In this document: piece by piece, positions 44,971 through 54,006 of the stretch
How the letters are laid out: every line of letters starts with the position of its first letter
Numbering within the stretch: position 1 is the stretch's first letter
Assembly: GCF_024721175.1 (NCBI RefSeq)
Contig: NZ_CP099399.1
Coordinates: 558,001-622,000 of the forward strand
Source: Rhizobium sp. Pop5
GTDB lineage: Bacteria; Pseudomonadota; Alphaproteobacteria; Rhizobiales; Rhizobiaceae
Length of the DNA: 64,000 bases
Direction: 5' to 3'
Translations under genes and position numbers: made by a program
Notes under the pieces: generated by a model
What the model saw: the letters and a program-made list of their open reading frames with translations, nothing else
Database searches by the model: none
What the model was told of the DNA's origin: nothing

Positions 44971-45660
44971 CTACTCGGAAATCAGTTCGCCCATTTCAGG
45001 GCCTTCCTCGCCCTTGCGCAACGGTCTGAAGCTCATCCGGTGCAGGGAGCAAGGGCCGTGCTTCTCGATGCCGGCGCGGTGCTGCGCGGTGCCGTAGCCC
45101 GCATGCGCTGCGAAACCATAATCGGGAAAGACGGCATGCGCCCGCGCCATCATCCGGTCGCGCGTCACCTTGGCGACTATCGAGGCGGCGGCGATCGAGA
45201 CCGAGCGGGCGTCACCCTTGACGACGGCCTGTCCGGGGCAATCGAGGCCGGGCGGCACATCCAGCCCGTCCGTCAGCACGTAGCTTGCCGGAATGGCGAG
45301 GCTGCAGATGGCGCGGCGCATGGCGTCGAGGCTCGCCTTGCGAATGTCAGTCTCGTCGATGCGCGTGGAGCTTGAGGAGGCGATGGAGACGGTCGCGGTC
45401 GCGAGAATTTGGACGAAGAGTTCCTCGCGCCTCTGCGCGGAAAGCTGCTTGGAATCGTTGAGACCTTCCGGGATGCGCTTCGGATCGAGGATCACGGCTG
45501 CGGCCACCACAGGTCCCGCCAGAGGCCCCCGGCCTGCCTCGTCGGCGCCGGCGACCGGCCAATGGCCGGCCTTACGGGCTTTGAGCTCGAGTTTGAAATC
45601 CGGCACGAGCGGAACCGTGTCGAAAAGCAGGGGAGAATCGGGTGGCGTGCGACGTTTCAT
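44971..45660 (-). CDS. rnhB: Ribonuclease HII
   Basis: A 229-residue RNase HII that removes ribonucleotides from DNA. The motif [23 protein letters not shown] contains the first two acidic catalytic residues. [38 protein letters not shown] and [12 protein letters not shown] follow in order. The start at 45660 ([10 protein letters not shown]) is chosen; the frame stays open upstream through an intergenic repeat. Confidence 0.95.
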   Translation of the reverse strand: MKRRTPPDSPLLFDTVPLVPDFKLELKARKAGHWPVAGADEAGRGPLAGPVVAAAVILDPKRIPEGLNDSKQLSAQRREELFVQILATATVSIASSSSTRIDETDIRKASLDAMRRAICSLAIPASYVLTDGLDVPPGLDCPGQAVVKGDARSVSIAAASIVAKVTRDRMMARAHAVFPDYGFAAHAGYGTAQHRAGIEKHGPCSLHRMSFRPLRKGEEGPEMGELISE

Positions 45661-45818
45661 GCGGCTGAACCTCGCACGCCAACCCGATTTCCCGCAAGTC
45701 CCCGGATCAGGGCGGCGGCCGGGGACAGTCCGGCGGATGGTGGCGGTCAGGTCCATCCGCGGGAATTGCGCTCGGGCTCGAAAACAGGGCGGTTTTGTCG
45801 AGAAGCCGATGCGCAAGC

Positions 45819-45917
45819 TTGAAGCAATTCCAGGTAAAAGTGAGAGCAGTTTCCCCGGAGTCGCCGAAAACAAAAGTTGGAGCGGTTCGGGTTTCGATGA
45901 AAAGCCGAACCGCACCT
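45819..45917. repeat. Rhizobial-type palindromic intergenic repeat
   Basis: GAAGCAATTCCAGG, a TTTTCCCCGG segment and then a clear stem, GCGGTTCGG ... CCGAACCGC, around TTTCGATGAAA. The layout matches, from memory, a frequent Rhizobium/Agrobacterium repeat; this copy looks diverged. It ends 6 bp from the radical SAM stop. Confidence 0.6.
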
Positions 45918-45922
45918 GCAAA

Positions 45923-47080
45923 TCAGAGCAGCGACAGCTGTATCCCGCTGCCATCCGGCGGCACGAACAGATCGTCGCGCAGCGGCAAACTGCGCCGCGT
46001 CAGCTCGAAACGTTTGGCCGCCATTTCGAAGCGGCGCGCGATCTGCCAGGCATAGGGGCCTGCGCCTTTCATGCGCTTGCCGAATTCGGCATCGTAATCC
46101 TTGCCACCGCGCATCGAACGGACCAACGACATCACATGCCGGTAGCGATCGGGATAATGCTGCAACAGCCAGTCTCGGAAAAGCGGGCTGACTTCGAGAG
46201 GGAGCCTCAGGATCACGTAGCTCGCCTCTGCGGCGCCGGCGGCCTTCGCCGATTCGAGGATACGCTCCAGCTCATGGTCGTTTAGCGCCGGGATCAGCGG
46301 GGCGGCCATGACCGCGGTCTGGATGCCTGCTTCAGACAGCGCATGGATCGTTTCCAACCGCCGCGGCGGCGTGGCGGCGCGCGGCTCCATCGCCCGGGCA
46401 AGCTTGCGATCGAGCGTCGTCACCGAGATGCCGACGCGCACCAGGTTCTTGCTTGCCATCTCCTGAAGAATGTCGAGGTCACGCAGGATCATCGCCGACT
46501 TGGTGACGATCGACACCGGGTGGTTCGCCTTGTTCAGGACCTCGAGAATGCCGCGCATGACGCGCCATTCCTTCTCGATAGGTTGATAAGGGTCGGTATT
46601 GGTGCCGATTGCGATCGCCCGCACCTTGTAGCCTGGCTTGGCGAGTTCCCGTTCCAGCAGTTTTGCCGCATCGGGCTTGGCGAATAGCTTGGTTTCGAAA
46701 TCGAGCCCTGCGGATAGTCCCATATAGGCGTGCGTCGGCCTGGCGAAGCAATAGATGCAACCATGCTCGCAGCCGCGATAGGGATTGATCGAGCGATCGA
46801 AGGGAATATCAGGCGATTCGTTGCGGGTGATCGCCGTGCGCGGTTTCTCGATCTGCACTTCGGTCTTGAAAGGCGGCAGTTCTTCCAGCGTCTGCCAGCC
46901 GTCGTCGAAGGTCTCCCGCCGTTGCGCCTCGAACCGCCCGGTCGGGTTCAGTCCGGCCCCACGGCCACGCCGGCGGTCGACTTCGATCCTGAGACCGGAA
47001 GATACGATCATCGCATCGGCAATATCTGCCGTATTGGCAGGCGCGAATGCGGCCTGCCCTGCCAGGGACTGCTCTCTCAT
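45923..47080 (-). CDS. PA0069-family radical SAM protein (SplB-like)
   Basis: A 385-residue radical SAM enzyme. The cluster motif is [20 protein letters not shown] (CxxxCxxC), near residue 100. [16 protein letters not shown] and [18 protein letters not shown] are hallmarks of the SplB-like/Rv2578c/PA0069 group. The start at 47080 follows GGAGAATCC. Its biological reaction is not established. It is unlikely to be a true spore photoproduct lyase in a non-sporulating bacterium. Confidence 0.88.
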   Translation of the reverse strand: MREQSLAGQAAFAPANTADIADAMIVSSGLRIEVDRRRGRGAGLNPTGRFEAQRRETFDDGWQTLEELPPFKTEVQIEKPRTAITRNESPDIPFDRSINPYRGCEHGCIYCFARPTHAYMGLSAGLDFETKLFAKPDAAKLLERELAKPGYKVRAIAIGTNTDPYQPIEKEWRVMRGILEVLNKANHPVSIVTKSAMILRDLDILQEMASKNLVRVGISVTTLDRKLARAMEPRAATPPRRLETIHALSEAGIQTAVMAAPLIPALNDHELERILESAKAAGAAEASYVILRLPLEVSPLFRDWLLQHYPDRYRHVMSLVRSMRGGKDYDAEFGKRMKGAGPYAWQIARRFEMAAKRFELTRRSLPLRDDLFVPPDGSGIQLSLL

Positions 47081-47219
47081 CGGATTCTCCCGTGGCGAAA
47101 GACCGTTGCCTTCGCCCGTTTTGATGATTAAATTCCTATCGGCAAAACGAGAACAATGCAAGAACAAAATGAGGGAAACGCTGCTGGAAAAAATTTGTGC
47201 GGCGCATTATAGATAGTCG

Positions 47220-47738
47220 ATGTTGACGGTTGTTCTCGAATGTCATGATCAGGAATCCGAGCTTGCCCAGACCCTGTCGGTGCTGGTGACCGGCGCGGTG
47301 GAGGGGCTGGTGAGCGATGTGATCGTGCTTGACCACGGCTCGCGCGATGGCACCTCGAGAGTTGCGGACGCGGCCGGCTGCCGGTTCCATTCTGACTGGG
47401 ATATCAAGGATATTGTCCGCTCGGCCCGCGGCGAATGGCTGCTCTTCGTCGAGCCGGGCGCAAGGCCCCAGGGCGGGTGGATCGATGAGATTTCCGAATA
47501 TGTGGCGCTCAATCGGCTGCCCGCGCGCTTTACGGCATCGAGAGGCTATCGTCGGCCCTTTTTCAAGCGCATTGGCCGCGCCGCGCCGCCGCTCGAACTC
47601 GGATTCCTGATGCCGAGGAAGCTGGCGCTTGCCACGGCCAGAAGCGGTATGCCGCTTGCCGAATTCGTGAAGGGCCAGAAGCCGCGGAAGCTGTCTAGCG
47701 AACTGATTCCCTCCTGGGTCGCCCGCGCCGCGCGGTAG
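47220..47738 (+). CDS. Short glycosyltransferase family 2-like protein
   Basis: A 172-residue protein with the N-terminal half of a GT-A fold: MLTVVLECHDQESELAQTLSVL, VSDVIVLDHGSRDGTSRVADAAG, and GEWLLFVEPGARPQGGWIDEI. The DxD of GT2 enzymes is replaced by EPGAR, and the acceptor-binding half is missing (GT2 domains are normally 220+ residues). It may be a non-catalytic relative. A 23-bp tandem duplication covers its last codons. Confidence 0.65.
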   Translation: MLTVVLECHDQESELAQTLSVLVTGAVEGLVSDVIVLDHGSRDGTSRVADAAGCRFHSDWDIKDIVRSARGEWLLFVEPGARPQGGWIDEISEYVALNRLPARFTASRGYRRPFFKRIGRAAPPLELGFLMPRKLALATARSGMPLAEFVKGQKPRKLSSELIPSWVARAAR

Positions 47739-47763
47739 CTGTCGCCCGCGCCGCGCGATAGAT
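47718..47763 (+). repeat. 23-bp tandem duplication at a gene end
   Basis: GTCGCCCGCGCCGCGCGGTAGCT is followed immediately by a second copy with two changes. The first copy contains the TAG stop of the GT2-like gene and the second has a TAG in the same position. Confidence 0.85.
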
Positions 47764-47929
47764 GCCGCGCGTAAAGATGGCGTCCGATACGATTTCGCGC
47801 TATAATTTCCCCATGGCGCCGCCGAAGCGCCTCGCTTCGTAACGGATGGCCATGGAATGCCGGTAGACGGCAGAACAGGTCAGCTGAAATCTCCTCTTCT
47901 GCCGGGTTTCCGGCGAAAGGAGGTGCGTC

Positions 47930-48244
47930 ATGGTACGCGGCATGATTTACGGCCTGCTGGCCGTCATATTGCCGATATCGCTGATCGCGCATCCGCATCC
48001 GGCAGCATCGCAGATGGTGCGCAGTTGCGCAGGCCGATCCGAGATCGTCAATTTCCTGGACAAGAACTTTGCTGAAAAGCTGACGGCGATCGGGTTGATC
48101 AACGAGAGCGCCATTCTTGAGGTCTATGCCGCCGAAAGCGGCACATGGACGCTCGTCGTGACGGATGTTCACGGCATAAGTTGCGTCCTAATGTCGGGTG
48201 ACAGTTGGGAAACGATGCCAGTTCTGCCAGGCATTGCCACATAG
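47930..48244 (+). CDS. Small secreted protein of unknown function
   Basis: A 104-residue protein. The Sec signal peptide (MVRGMIYGLLAVILPISLIAHPHPAASQ) ends near residue 28. The mature part (~75 residues) has two cysteines (RSCAGR and GISCVL) that could form a disulfide, with SGTWTLVVTDVHG between. AAAGGAGGTGCGTC gives a near-perfect Shine-Dalgarno. I do not recognise a domain. It is convergent with moaB. Confidence 0.72.
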   Translation: MVRGMIYGLLAVILPISLIAHPHPAASQMVRSCAGRSEIVNFLDKNFAEKLTAIGLINESAILEVYAAESGTWTLVVTDVHGISCVLMSGDSWETMPVLPGIAT

Positions 48245-48281
48245 TGCCGCTGTTCAGTCTACGGCGGCTAAAACAGGCAGC

Positions 48282-48833
48282 CTATTTCGCTGCCCCGCGT
48301 TTCAAATGCTCGTCCAGCCGCGGCATGATCTCGACGAAGTTGCATGGCATGTGTCGATAGTCGAGCTGGGCTTTCAGAATGCCGTCCCACGCATCCCGGC
48401 AGGCGCCGGGCGAGCCCGGCAACGCGAAGATGAACGTGGAGTTGGCAACACCTGCCGTGGCGCGTGACTGGATTGTCGCTGTTCCGATCTTCTCATAGGA
48501 GATGCGGTGGAAGACGGCGGAAAAACCGTCCATGCGCTTTTCGAACAGCGGCTCCAGCGCTTCAGGTGTCACATCGCGGCCGGTAAAGCCGGTGCCGCCC
48601 GACGTGATGACGACGTCGATCCCGTCCTGTTCGGTCCAGGCCTTGACCTTTGCGGCGATTTTCTCCCGATCGTCGGGCACGATTGCCCGGTCGACCAACC
48701 GATGGCCCGCCTCGGCGATTCGCGTCGCCAGCGTATCGCCCGATTTGTCGGTCTCCGCCGTGCGGGTGTCCGAGATCGTGAGAATTGCGATACCGACGGC
48801 GATGAAGGGCCGCTTTTCGTCCAGACCTGCCAT
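48282..48833 (-). CDS. moaB: Molybdenum cofactor biosynthesis protein B
   Basis: A 183-residue MoaB/MogA-type protein that binds molybdopterin for adenylylation. ILTISDTRTAETDKSGDTLA, VVITSGGTGFTGRDVTPEAL and FALPGSPGACRDAWDG are family motifs. Its ATG overlaps the ispE stop by one base. No other moa genes are near. Confidence 0.93.
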   Translation of the reverse strand: MAGLDEKRPFIAVGIAILTISDTRTAETDKSGDTLATRIAEAGHRLVDRAIVPDDREKIAAKVKAWTEQDGIDVVITSGGTGFTGRDVTPEALEPLFEKRMDGFSAVFHRISYEKIGTATIQSRATAGVANSTFIFALPGSPGACRDAWDGILKAQLDYRHMPCNFVEIMPRLDEHLKRGAAK

Positions 48834-49729
48834 TATGCGTCTCCCGAAACCGTTTCCGTTGCTTGGAAATACCAGTCAGGCCGATTGTCGTGAAGGGTCC
48901 CGGCTGCTTCTTGTGCGGCACCCATGTTCGCAAAGATCCCGAAGCAGGTAGCGCCGGAGCCGGACATACGGGTCATGAGCGCGCCGCAGGTTTCTAACAT
49001 CGCAGAGATTTCACCGATTTCCGGCACGAGTTCACGCGCCGGCGGCTCCAGGTCGTTGCGGGCGGCCGCAATCGCCGCAAGCCAGTCGCCGGTGCGAGGC
49101 AGGGCCAGGGCCGGATTGTTCTTTGTCGTCAGCCGGCGGAAAACGTCGGGCGTCGAAACGCCTTTCATCGGATTGGCGAGCACCATGGCGAAGGCGGGCA
49201 GATCGGCTACGGGTTCGATTTCCTCGCCGATGCCGCGGGCAATCAGCGGCCGGCTCTCGAGGCACATCGGCACGTCGGCGCCGAGCTTCAGCGCGAGCGC
49301 GGCGAGTGCCTCCTTGGGCAAGGTCGCGCCCCAGAGCCGCATCAGCCCGCGCAATGTCGCCGCTGCATCGGCCGAGCCGCCGCCGATGCCGGAGGCGATC
49401 GGCAGGTTCTTTTCCAAGTGAATTTGGACAGGCAGGGCGATCGCGCCGACCGCTTCGCGCAACAGGTCGCGCGCCTTCAGCACCAGGTTCGTAGCGCTGT
49501 CGCCGGCAAGCGTTCCGGCGAAACGACCTGACAAAGTGAACGCATCGGCCTGCGATGACGCGAAGCTCAGGCGGTCGCCATGGGCTGCGAAAGTCACCAA
49601 CATGTCGAGCAGGTGGTAGCCATCCGGCCGCTGGCCCGTCACATGCAGGGCAAGGTTGATCTTAGCGCGCGCTTCTTCGGTGATGCTGGCGCATGATGCC
49701 GACAAGTGTGAGCGATCGGACGACATCAT
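48833..49729 (-). CDS. ispE: 4-diphosphocytidyl-2-C-methyl-D-erythritol kinase
   Basis: A 298-residue GHMP kinase of the MEP isoprenoid pathway. ARAKINLALHVTGQRPDGYH is the substrate motif, NLPIASGIGGGSADAAATLRG the ATP-binding loop, and TRMSGSGATCFGIF the third motif. The start is ATG at 49729 or 49726. It lies near a polyprenyl synthase gene, so two isoprenoid genes sit within 3 kb. Confidence 0.96.
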   Translation of the reverse strand: MMSSDRSHLSASCASITEEARAKINLALHVTGQRPDGYHLLDMLVTFAAHGDRLSFASSQADAFTLSGRFAGTLAGDSATNLVLKARDLLREAVGAIALPVQIHLEKNLPIASGIGGGSADAAATLRGLMRLWGATLPKEALAALALKLGADVPMCLESRPLIARGIGEEIEPVADLPAFAMVLANPMKGVSTPDVFRRLTTKNNPALALPRTGDWLAAIAAARNDLEPPARELVPEIGEISAMLETCGALMTRMSGSGATCFGIFANMGAAQEAAGTLHDNRPDWYFQATETVSGDA

Positions 49730-49785
49730 GCTCTATTTCTTTGATCTCGAACCGGCCAAGCCCTCTTCAGGCATGGTCTTGCCCG

Positions 49786-51618
49786 TCAGGATTTCTTGTC
49801 GGCCGGCGGCGGAGTGACAGGTGCCGGGTCCGGCTGCTTCTTGTCGGCCGCCTTGGCGTCGTCGCTCGCGGCCGGCAGGCCGTTGGCGATCTTGTCCTTG
49901 ATCTTCGGAATTTCCGCGGCCTCGGGCTCGGAGCTCAGCGCCCGGTTCCACTGGTAAGCGGCTTCGAGCTTGCGCCCGACGCGCCAATAGGCGTCGCCGA
50001 GATGGTCATTGATCGTCGGGTCACCGGCCTTGATCTGCGCCGCCCGCTCCAGCTCTTCGACGGCATCGTCGAAGCGATTGAGCCGGAAATAGGCCCAGCC
50101 GAGCGAATCGATGATGTATCCGTCGTCGGGGCGAAGATCGACGGCCTTCTTGATCATGCCAAGACCTTCGTCGAGATTCCGGTTCATGTCGATCCAGGAG
50201 TAGCCGAGGTAATTCAGCACCTGCGGCTGGTCGGGATTGAGCTCCAGCGCCTTGCGGAAGTTCGGTTCCGCCTGGTCCCACTTTTTCAGCCGCTCATAGG
50301 CAATGCCGCGCTGGAAGAAGACGCTCCAGTTGGCACGGCCGGGAAGGGGGCCAATCACTTCGACGGCCTTGTCGTAGTTGGCGGCCATCGCCTCGTAGTC
50401 CTTGGCGTCGGACAAGACGCTGCCATAGGCGAGGTAGCTGCGGATGTCCTTCGGGTCGGAGGCGATCAGAGCCTGCAGGTGCTTGCGTGCCTCATCCACT
50501 TTACCGCCCTGGGCAAGCGCAAGGCCGAGCTGCAGCTCGGAGATGCGCCGCATCGGCGAATTATCAGGCACTTTCTTGTAGAGCGCGATAGCGCGGTCCA
50601 TCTGGTTCTGCTTCTCGGCAATGCCGCCGAGCAATACCAGCGTATCGGCGCTGTTCGGATCGAGCGCATTGGCCGTCTGCAGGTAGAGCGAGACGATGTC
50701 TTCGGCGCCATCACGGTTCAGCGCGCCGCCGACAGAGAAGAGCACGCCTGCGGCTCCTTCTTCGGCCGACTTGACCTGCTGCTCCTGCTTCTCATCCTTC
50801 TCGATGCTGTCGCGCAGCGCGTTCAGCGGCGCATAATTCGGCAGCAGGTTATCGCCGACGGAAACTGCATCGAGCGCCTTCTGCTTGTTGCCCTGCGTGG
50901 CTTCGAGGCGGGCAAGCGCCATCACCGCGCGCATGAAGGTGTCGGGCGCCGTCGCACCCCCTTCCTTGTCGAGCACGGCATCGTTCAGATGCTGGCGGGC
51001 GGATTTCACGTCGCCGGTGACGATGGCGATCGCGCCGGCATTGTAATTCTGGAAGATGCGGAACCAGTCCGGTCCCTTCATCTTCTCGACCATGGCGAGG
51101 GCTTCCTTGCCGCGGCCGGCGCCGACGCGGGCCCAGGCGAGCAGCAGGTCGTTCATCATCCGGTCGAGATCATTCGGCCCCTTGTATTTCAGGATGGCCT
51201 CGGCGGTCTTGTAGTCGCCGCGGCGCACGGCATCCATGCCGCGCACGATCGTGGTGATGCGCTCGACGGAAGGATCGCCCTTCAGGTCGTTGGCATATTT
51301 GACGCCGTCCTTGATGTCGCCGTTGAGCAGCAGCGAGATCATCAGCCGCTGGCGGATCTCGGGATTGCCGGGCTCGATCTGCAGCGCCTTCTTGTAGAGC
51401 TCGATCGCCGTTTCGTAATCATGATCGACATCGGCGGTGCGCGCGGCAAGGAAGGCGCCGGAGAAGGTGTTGACGCTGTCGGCATCGAAACTGTCGGCCT
51501 TGGCGGCATCGCCGGCCTTGGCCGCATCCTCGGCACTCACGCCGCCGGCAACGCCGAGCGAAAGGACAGCGGCCAGCGCTGCGCTCGTAAGAAGACGGAT
51601 GGCAAATCTCTGCCGCAT
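49786..51618 (-). CDS. Exported tetratricopeptide-repeat protein
   Basis: A 610-residue protein. The signal peptide (MRQRFAIRLLTSAALAAVLSLGVAGGVSA) ends near residue 29. TPR units run throughout (DYETAIELYKKALQIEPGNPEI, QAEPNFRKALELNPDQPQVLNYLG, DAVEELERAAQIKAGDPTINDHLG). The C-terminal tail is Ala/Pro/Lys-rich and disordered. It is probably a periplasmic or outer-membrane-associated scaffold; a BepA-like or lipoprotein-assembly role cannot be shown. The start at 51618 gives the signal peptide. Confidence 0.88.
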   Translation of the reverse strand: MRQRFAIRLLTSAALAAVLSLGVAGGVSAEDAAKAGDAAKADSFDADSVNTFSGAFLAARTADVDHDYETAIELYKKALQIEPGNPEIRQRLMISLLLNGDIKDGVKYANDLKGDPSVERITTIVRGMDAVRRGDYKTAEAILKYKGPNDLDRMMNDLLLAWARVGAGRGKEALAMVEKMKGPDWFRIFQNYNAGAIAIVTGDVKSARQHLNDAVLDKEGGATAPDTFMRAVMALARLEATQGNKQKALDAVSVGDNLLPNYAPLNALRDSIEKDEKQEQQVKSAEEGAAGVLFSVGGALNRDGAEDIVSLYLQTANALDPNSADTLVLLGGIAEKQNQMDRAIALYKKVPDNSPMRRISELQLGLALAQGGKVDEARKHLQALIASDPKDIRSYLAYGSVLSDAKDYEAMAANYDKAVEVIGPLPGRANWSVFFQRGIAYERLKKWDQAEPNFRKALELNPDQPQVLNYLGYSWIDMNRNLDEGLGMIKKAVDLRPDDGYIIDSLGWAYFRLNRFDDAVEELERAAQIKAGDPTINDHLGDAYWRVGRKLEAAYQWNRALSSEPEAAEIPKIKDKIANGLPAASDDAKAADKKQPDPAPVTPPPADKKS

Positions 51619-51751
51619 TCGGAAACCTTTCTTCGAGAGCGTTCCGGTCATGGTGCCGGTCGCTAAACCAGTTGTGACCACTGATTCATAACAGGATGGC
51701 TTTTTTGAAGCGGCGCTGCAAGAAAATCAGCCGGCGATCGAGGACGTTTGA

Positions 51752-52792
51752 TCAGTTGACGCGCTCGATGCAGAAATCGATCACTTCCATCAGGGCTGAT
51801 TTCCACGGTGTGTCGGGGAGCGGCGCAAGCGCATCCCGCGCGATCGTGCCATAGTGGACGGCCCGGCCGATCGTGTCGCTCAGCGTGCCGTATTTGGTGA
51901 TCAGCCCCAGCGCCTTTTCCAGATTGGCATCGCTGCTGTTGCCGGCCTCGATCGCATCGCGCCAGAAGGCGCGCTCGTCTTCGGTGCCGCGGCGATAGGC
52001 GAGGATCACGGGCAGGGTGATCTTGCCCTCGCGGAAATCGTCGCCGACATTCTTGCCGAGATCGGCCGCCTTGCCGCCGTAGTCGAGCGCGTCGTCGACG
52101 AGCTGGAAGGCGAGGCCGAGATTCATGCCGTAGGATTTGAGCGCGTTGCGGCCGGACCTGCCAGCTTCGGCGACGATCGGGCCGACTTCTGCGGCAGCCG
52201 CAAAGAGGGCCGCCGTCTTCGCACGGATGACGGAGAGGTAGTCATCCTCGGTCGTCTCCATGTTCTTGGCGACGGAAAGCTGCAGCACCTCGCCTTCCGC
52301 GATCACGCAGGCGGCGGAGGACAGGACGTCGAGCGCATCGAGCGAGCCGACGTCGACCATCATGCGGAATGCCTGGCCAAGCAGGAAGTCGCCGACCAGC
52401 ACGCTTGCCTGGTTGCCCCAGATCATTCGCGCCGTTGATTTGCCGCGGCGAAGGTCGCTCTCGTCGACGACGTCGTCGTGCAGCAGCGTTGCCGTGTGCA
52501 TGAACTCGACCGATGTGGCGAGTTTGACGTGATTTTCGCCCCTGTAGTCGAACAATGAGGCGGCAGCGAGCGTCAGCATCGGCCGCAGCCGTTTGCCGCC
52601 GGAGGAGATCAGATGGTTCGCCACCTCGGGGATCATCTGCACGTCGGAGCCGGCCTTGGACAGAATGAGCTGGTTCACCCGCTCCATGTCGGCCTTGGTA
52701 AGATCGACCAATGGCTTTATGGATGCCAGTTTGTTTTTGCTTTCTTCAAGCGGTATGACCACGCCCAACGACCCGGACTCCTGTTCATTCAT
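51752..52792 (-). CDS. ispB: Long-chain polyprenyl diphosphate synthase
   Basis: A 346-residue trans-isoprenyl synthase making the ubiquinone side chain. The first Asp-rich motif is LLHDDVVDESDLRRG, the second is LVDDALDYGG, and SSGGKRLRPML binds substrate. Small residues before the first motif (EFMHTATLLHDD) fit an octa- or decaprenyl product; rhizobia use Q10, so decaprenyl is likely by inference. The start ATG at 52792 is family-like. Confidence 0.93.
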   Translation of the reverse strand: MNEQESGSLGVVIPLEESKNKLASIKPLVDLTKADMERVNQLILSKAGSDVQMIPEVANHLISSGGKRLRPMLTLAAASLFDYRGENHVKLATSVEFMHTATLLHDDVVDESDLRRGKSTARMIWGNQASVLVGDFLLGQAFRMMVDVGSLDALDVLSSAACVIAEGEVLQLSVAKNMETTEDDYLSVIRAKTAALFAAAAEVGPIVAEAGRSGRNALKSYGMNLGLAFQLVDDALDYGGKAADLGKNVGDDFREGKITLPVILAYRRGTEDERAFWRDAIEAGNSSDANLEKALGLITKYGTLSDTIGRAVHYGTIARDALAPLPDTPWKSALMEVIDFCIERVN

Positions 52793-52876
52793 TAGAGCTG
52801 ACAATAGAAAGGGGCGATGGACGCGGCAAGGGGTGAATTGTCGCGCAGGGCGAAATTGGAAGGAAAATGACGGCAA

Positions 52877-53104
52877 ATGCATGAACTTATCCGTGCCAAC
52901 GATCCCGTTCTTCTCTCCTTTGCCGAGAGCCTGATGAAAGATGCGGGAATTCACTGCTTCATTGCCGACCAGGGAATGAGTGTGCTGGAGGGCTCGCTCG
53001 GCATGCTGCCGCGCCGCCTGCTCGTGGACGAGGAAATGGCCGATCAGGCGCGGCGCATCCTGATCGACGCCGGTCTCGGCGGCGAACTGCGCGAGAGGAA
53101 GTGA
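52877..53104 (+). CDS. DUF2007 protein
   Basis: A 75-residue small cytosolic protein (MHELIRANDPVLLSFAESLMKDAGI, then PRRLLVDEEMADQARRIL), the pattern of the DUF2007 putative signal-transducing family. It lies 7 bp before the methyltransferase gene and is probably cotranscribed with it. The role is unknown. Confidence 0.88.
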   Translation: MHELIRANDPVLLSFAESLMKDAGIHCFIADQGMSVLEGSLGMLPRRLLVDEEMADQARRILIDAGLGGELRERK

Positions 53105-53111
53105 AGGCCCG

Positions 53112-53882
53112 ATGACCGGTGTTGATACCATCGATGCCTTTCATCGCGGCGCTTTCCACCTGGTACAGCCGAAGGGCAGGGGCCATCGCGCCGGCATGGA
53201 TGCGATGCTGCTCGCCGCTCTCGTCGCCGACGCGCGCCCGGTCCGGGTGGCCGATCTCGGCGCCGGCGCCGGCGCCGCCGGCCTTGCCGTCGCTTCGCGC
53301 CTTCCCAATGCGCAAGTGGTGCTCTTCGAGCGCTCGACCGAGATGGCCGATTATGCCCGTCGCAGCACCCTTCTGCCCGGCAATGCCCATCTCGCGGGCC
53401 GCGTGAGCGTCGTCGAGGCCGATGTGACGCTGACGGCCAAGGCGCGCAACGACGCCGGCCTCCTCGACGAGAGCTTTCATCACGTCATCATGAACCCGCC
53501 CTTCAACGACGCAGGCGACCGGCGCACGCCGGATGCGTTGAAGGCCGAAGCCCACGCGATGATCGATGGCCTGTTCGAAAGCTGGATCCGCACCGCTGGC
53601 GCAATCATGATTCCGGGCGGGCAATTGTCGTTGATCGCAAGACCGGAATCGATCGCTGAGATTATCGATGCCTGTGGCCGCCGCTTCGGCGGCCTCGAGA
53701 TTACCGCCATCCATCCGCGTGATGGTGAAAACGCCGTCCGCGTTCTGGTGACTGGTATCAAAGGATCGCGGGCGCGGCTGTCGCTGCGCGCCCCCCTCAT
53801 CATGCACGAAGAGGGGAGCCACAAGTTCTCCCCTCTCGTCGATGATTTCAACAATGGCCGAGCGGCCTATGCGAGGCTCTAG
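53112..53882 (+). CDS. TrmN6-like methyltransferase
   Basis: A 256-residue AdoMet methyltransferase. Motif I is VADLGAGAGAAGLAVASRLP, and the catalytic N6-adenine-type motif is HHVIMNPPFNDAG (NPPF). The N-terminal FHLVQPKGRGHRAGMDAMLLAAL matches the tRNA1(Val) A37 N6-methyltransferase group. Its TAG stop lies at the edge of a palindromic repeat, so the original C-terminus may have been altered. Confidence 0.85.
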   Translation: MTGVDTIDAFHRGAFHLVQPKGRGHRAGMDAMLLAALVADARPVRVADLGAGAGAAGLAVASRLPNAQVVLFERSTEMADYARRSTLLPGNAHLAGRVSVVEADVTLTAKARNDAGLLDESFHHVIMNPPFNDAGDRRTPDALKAEAHAMIDGLFESWIRTAGAIMIPGGQLSLIARPESIAEIIDACGRRFGGLEITAIHPRDGENAVRVLVTGIKGSRARLSLRAPLIMHEEGSHKFSPLVDDFNNGRAAYARL

Positions 53883-53994
53883 AACAGGATGATTTTAGGC
53901 CGGTTCAGCCTAAAATCTGAATCCTGTTCTCAATTAAAGAGTTAGAGCATGATGTCGCCCGAAAACCGCTCACACTTTTCGGCATCATGCTCTA
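53881..53994. repeat. RIME-like rhizobial intergenic mosaic element
   Basis: Two large imperfect palindromes in ~114 bp: AGAACAGGAT ... ATCCTGTTCT (53881-53930, with inner ATTTTAGGC/GCCTAAAAT) and TAGAGCATGATG ... CATCATGCTCTA (53943-53994, with inner CCGAAAA/TTTTCGG). Size and architecture match the Rhizobium-specific mosaic elements described in the literature as I remember them. It lies between convergent genes and may serve as a bidirectional terminator. Confidence 0.8.
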
Positions 53995-54006
53995 GCCTGA
54001 ATTGCT

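Noticed and set aside
45923..47080. Spore photoproduct lyase
   Set aside because: The family is SplB-like, but the organism is not spore-forming and the protein fits the PA0069 group better.
49693..51666. 657-codon plus-strand frame over the TPR gene
   Set aside because: The minus-strand TPR protein has a signal peptide and repeats; the other strand reads as low-information Ile/Gly/Asp sequence.
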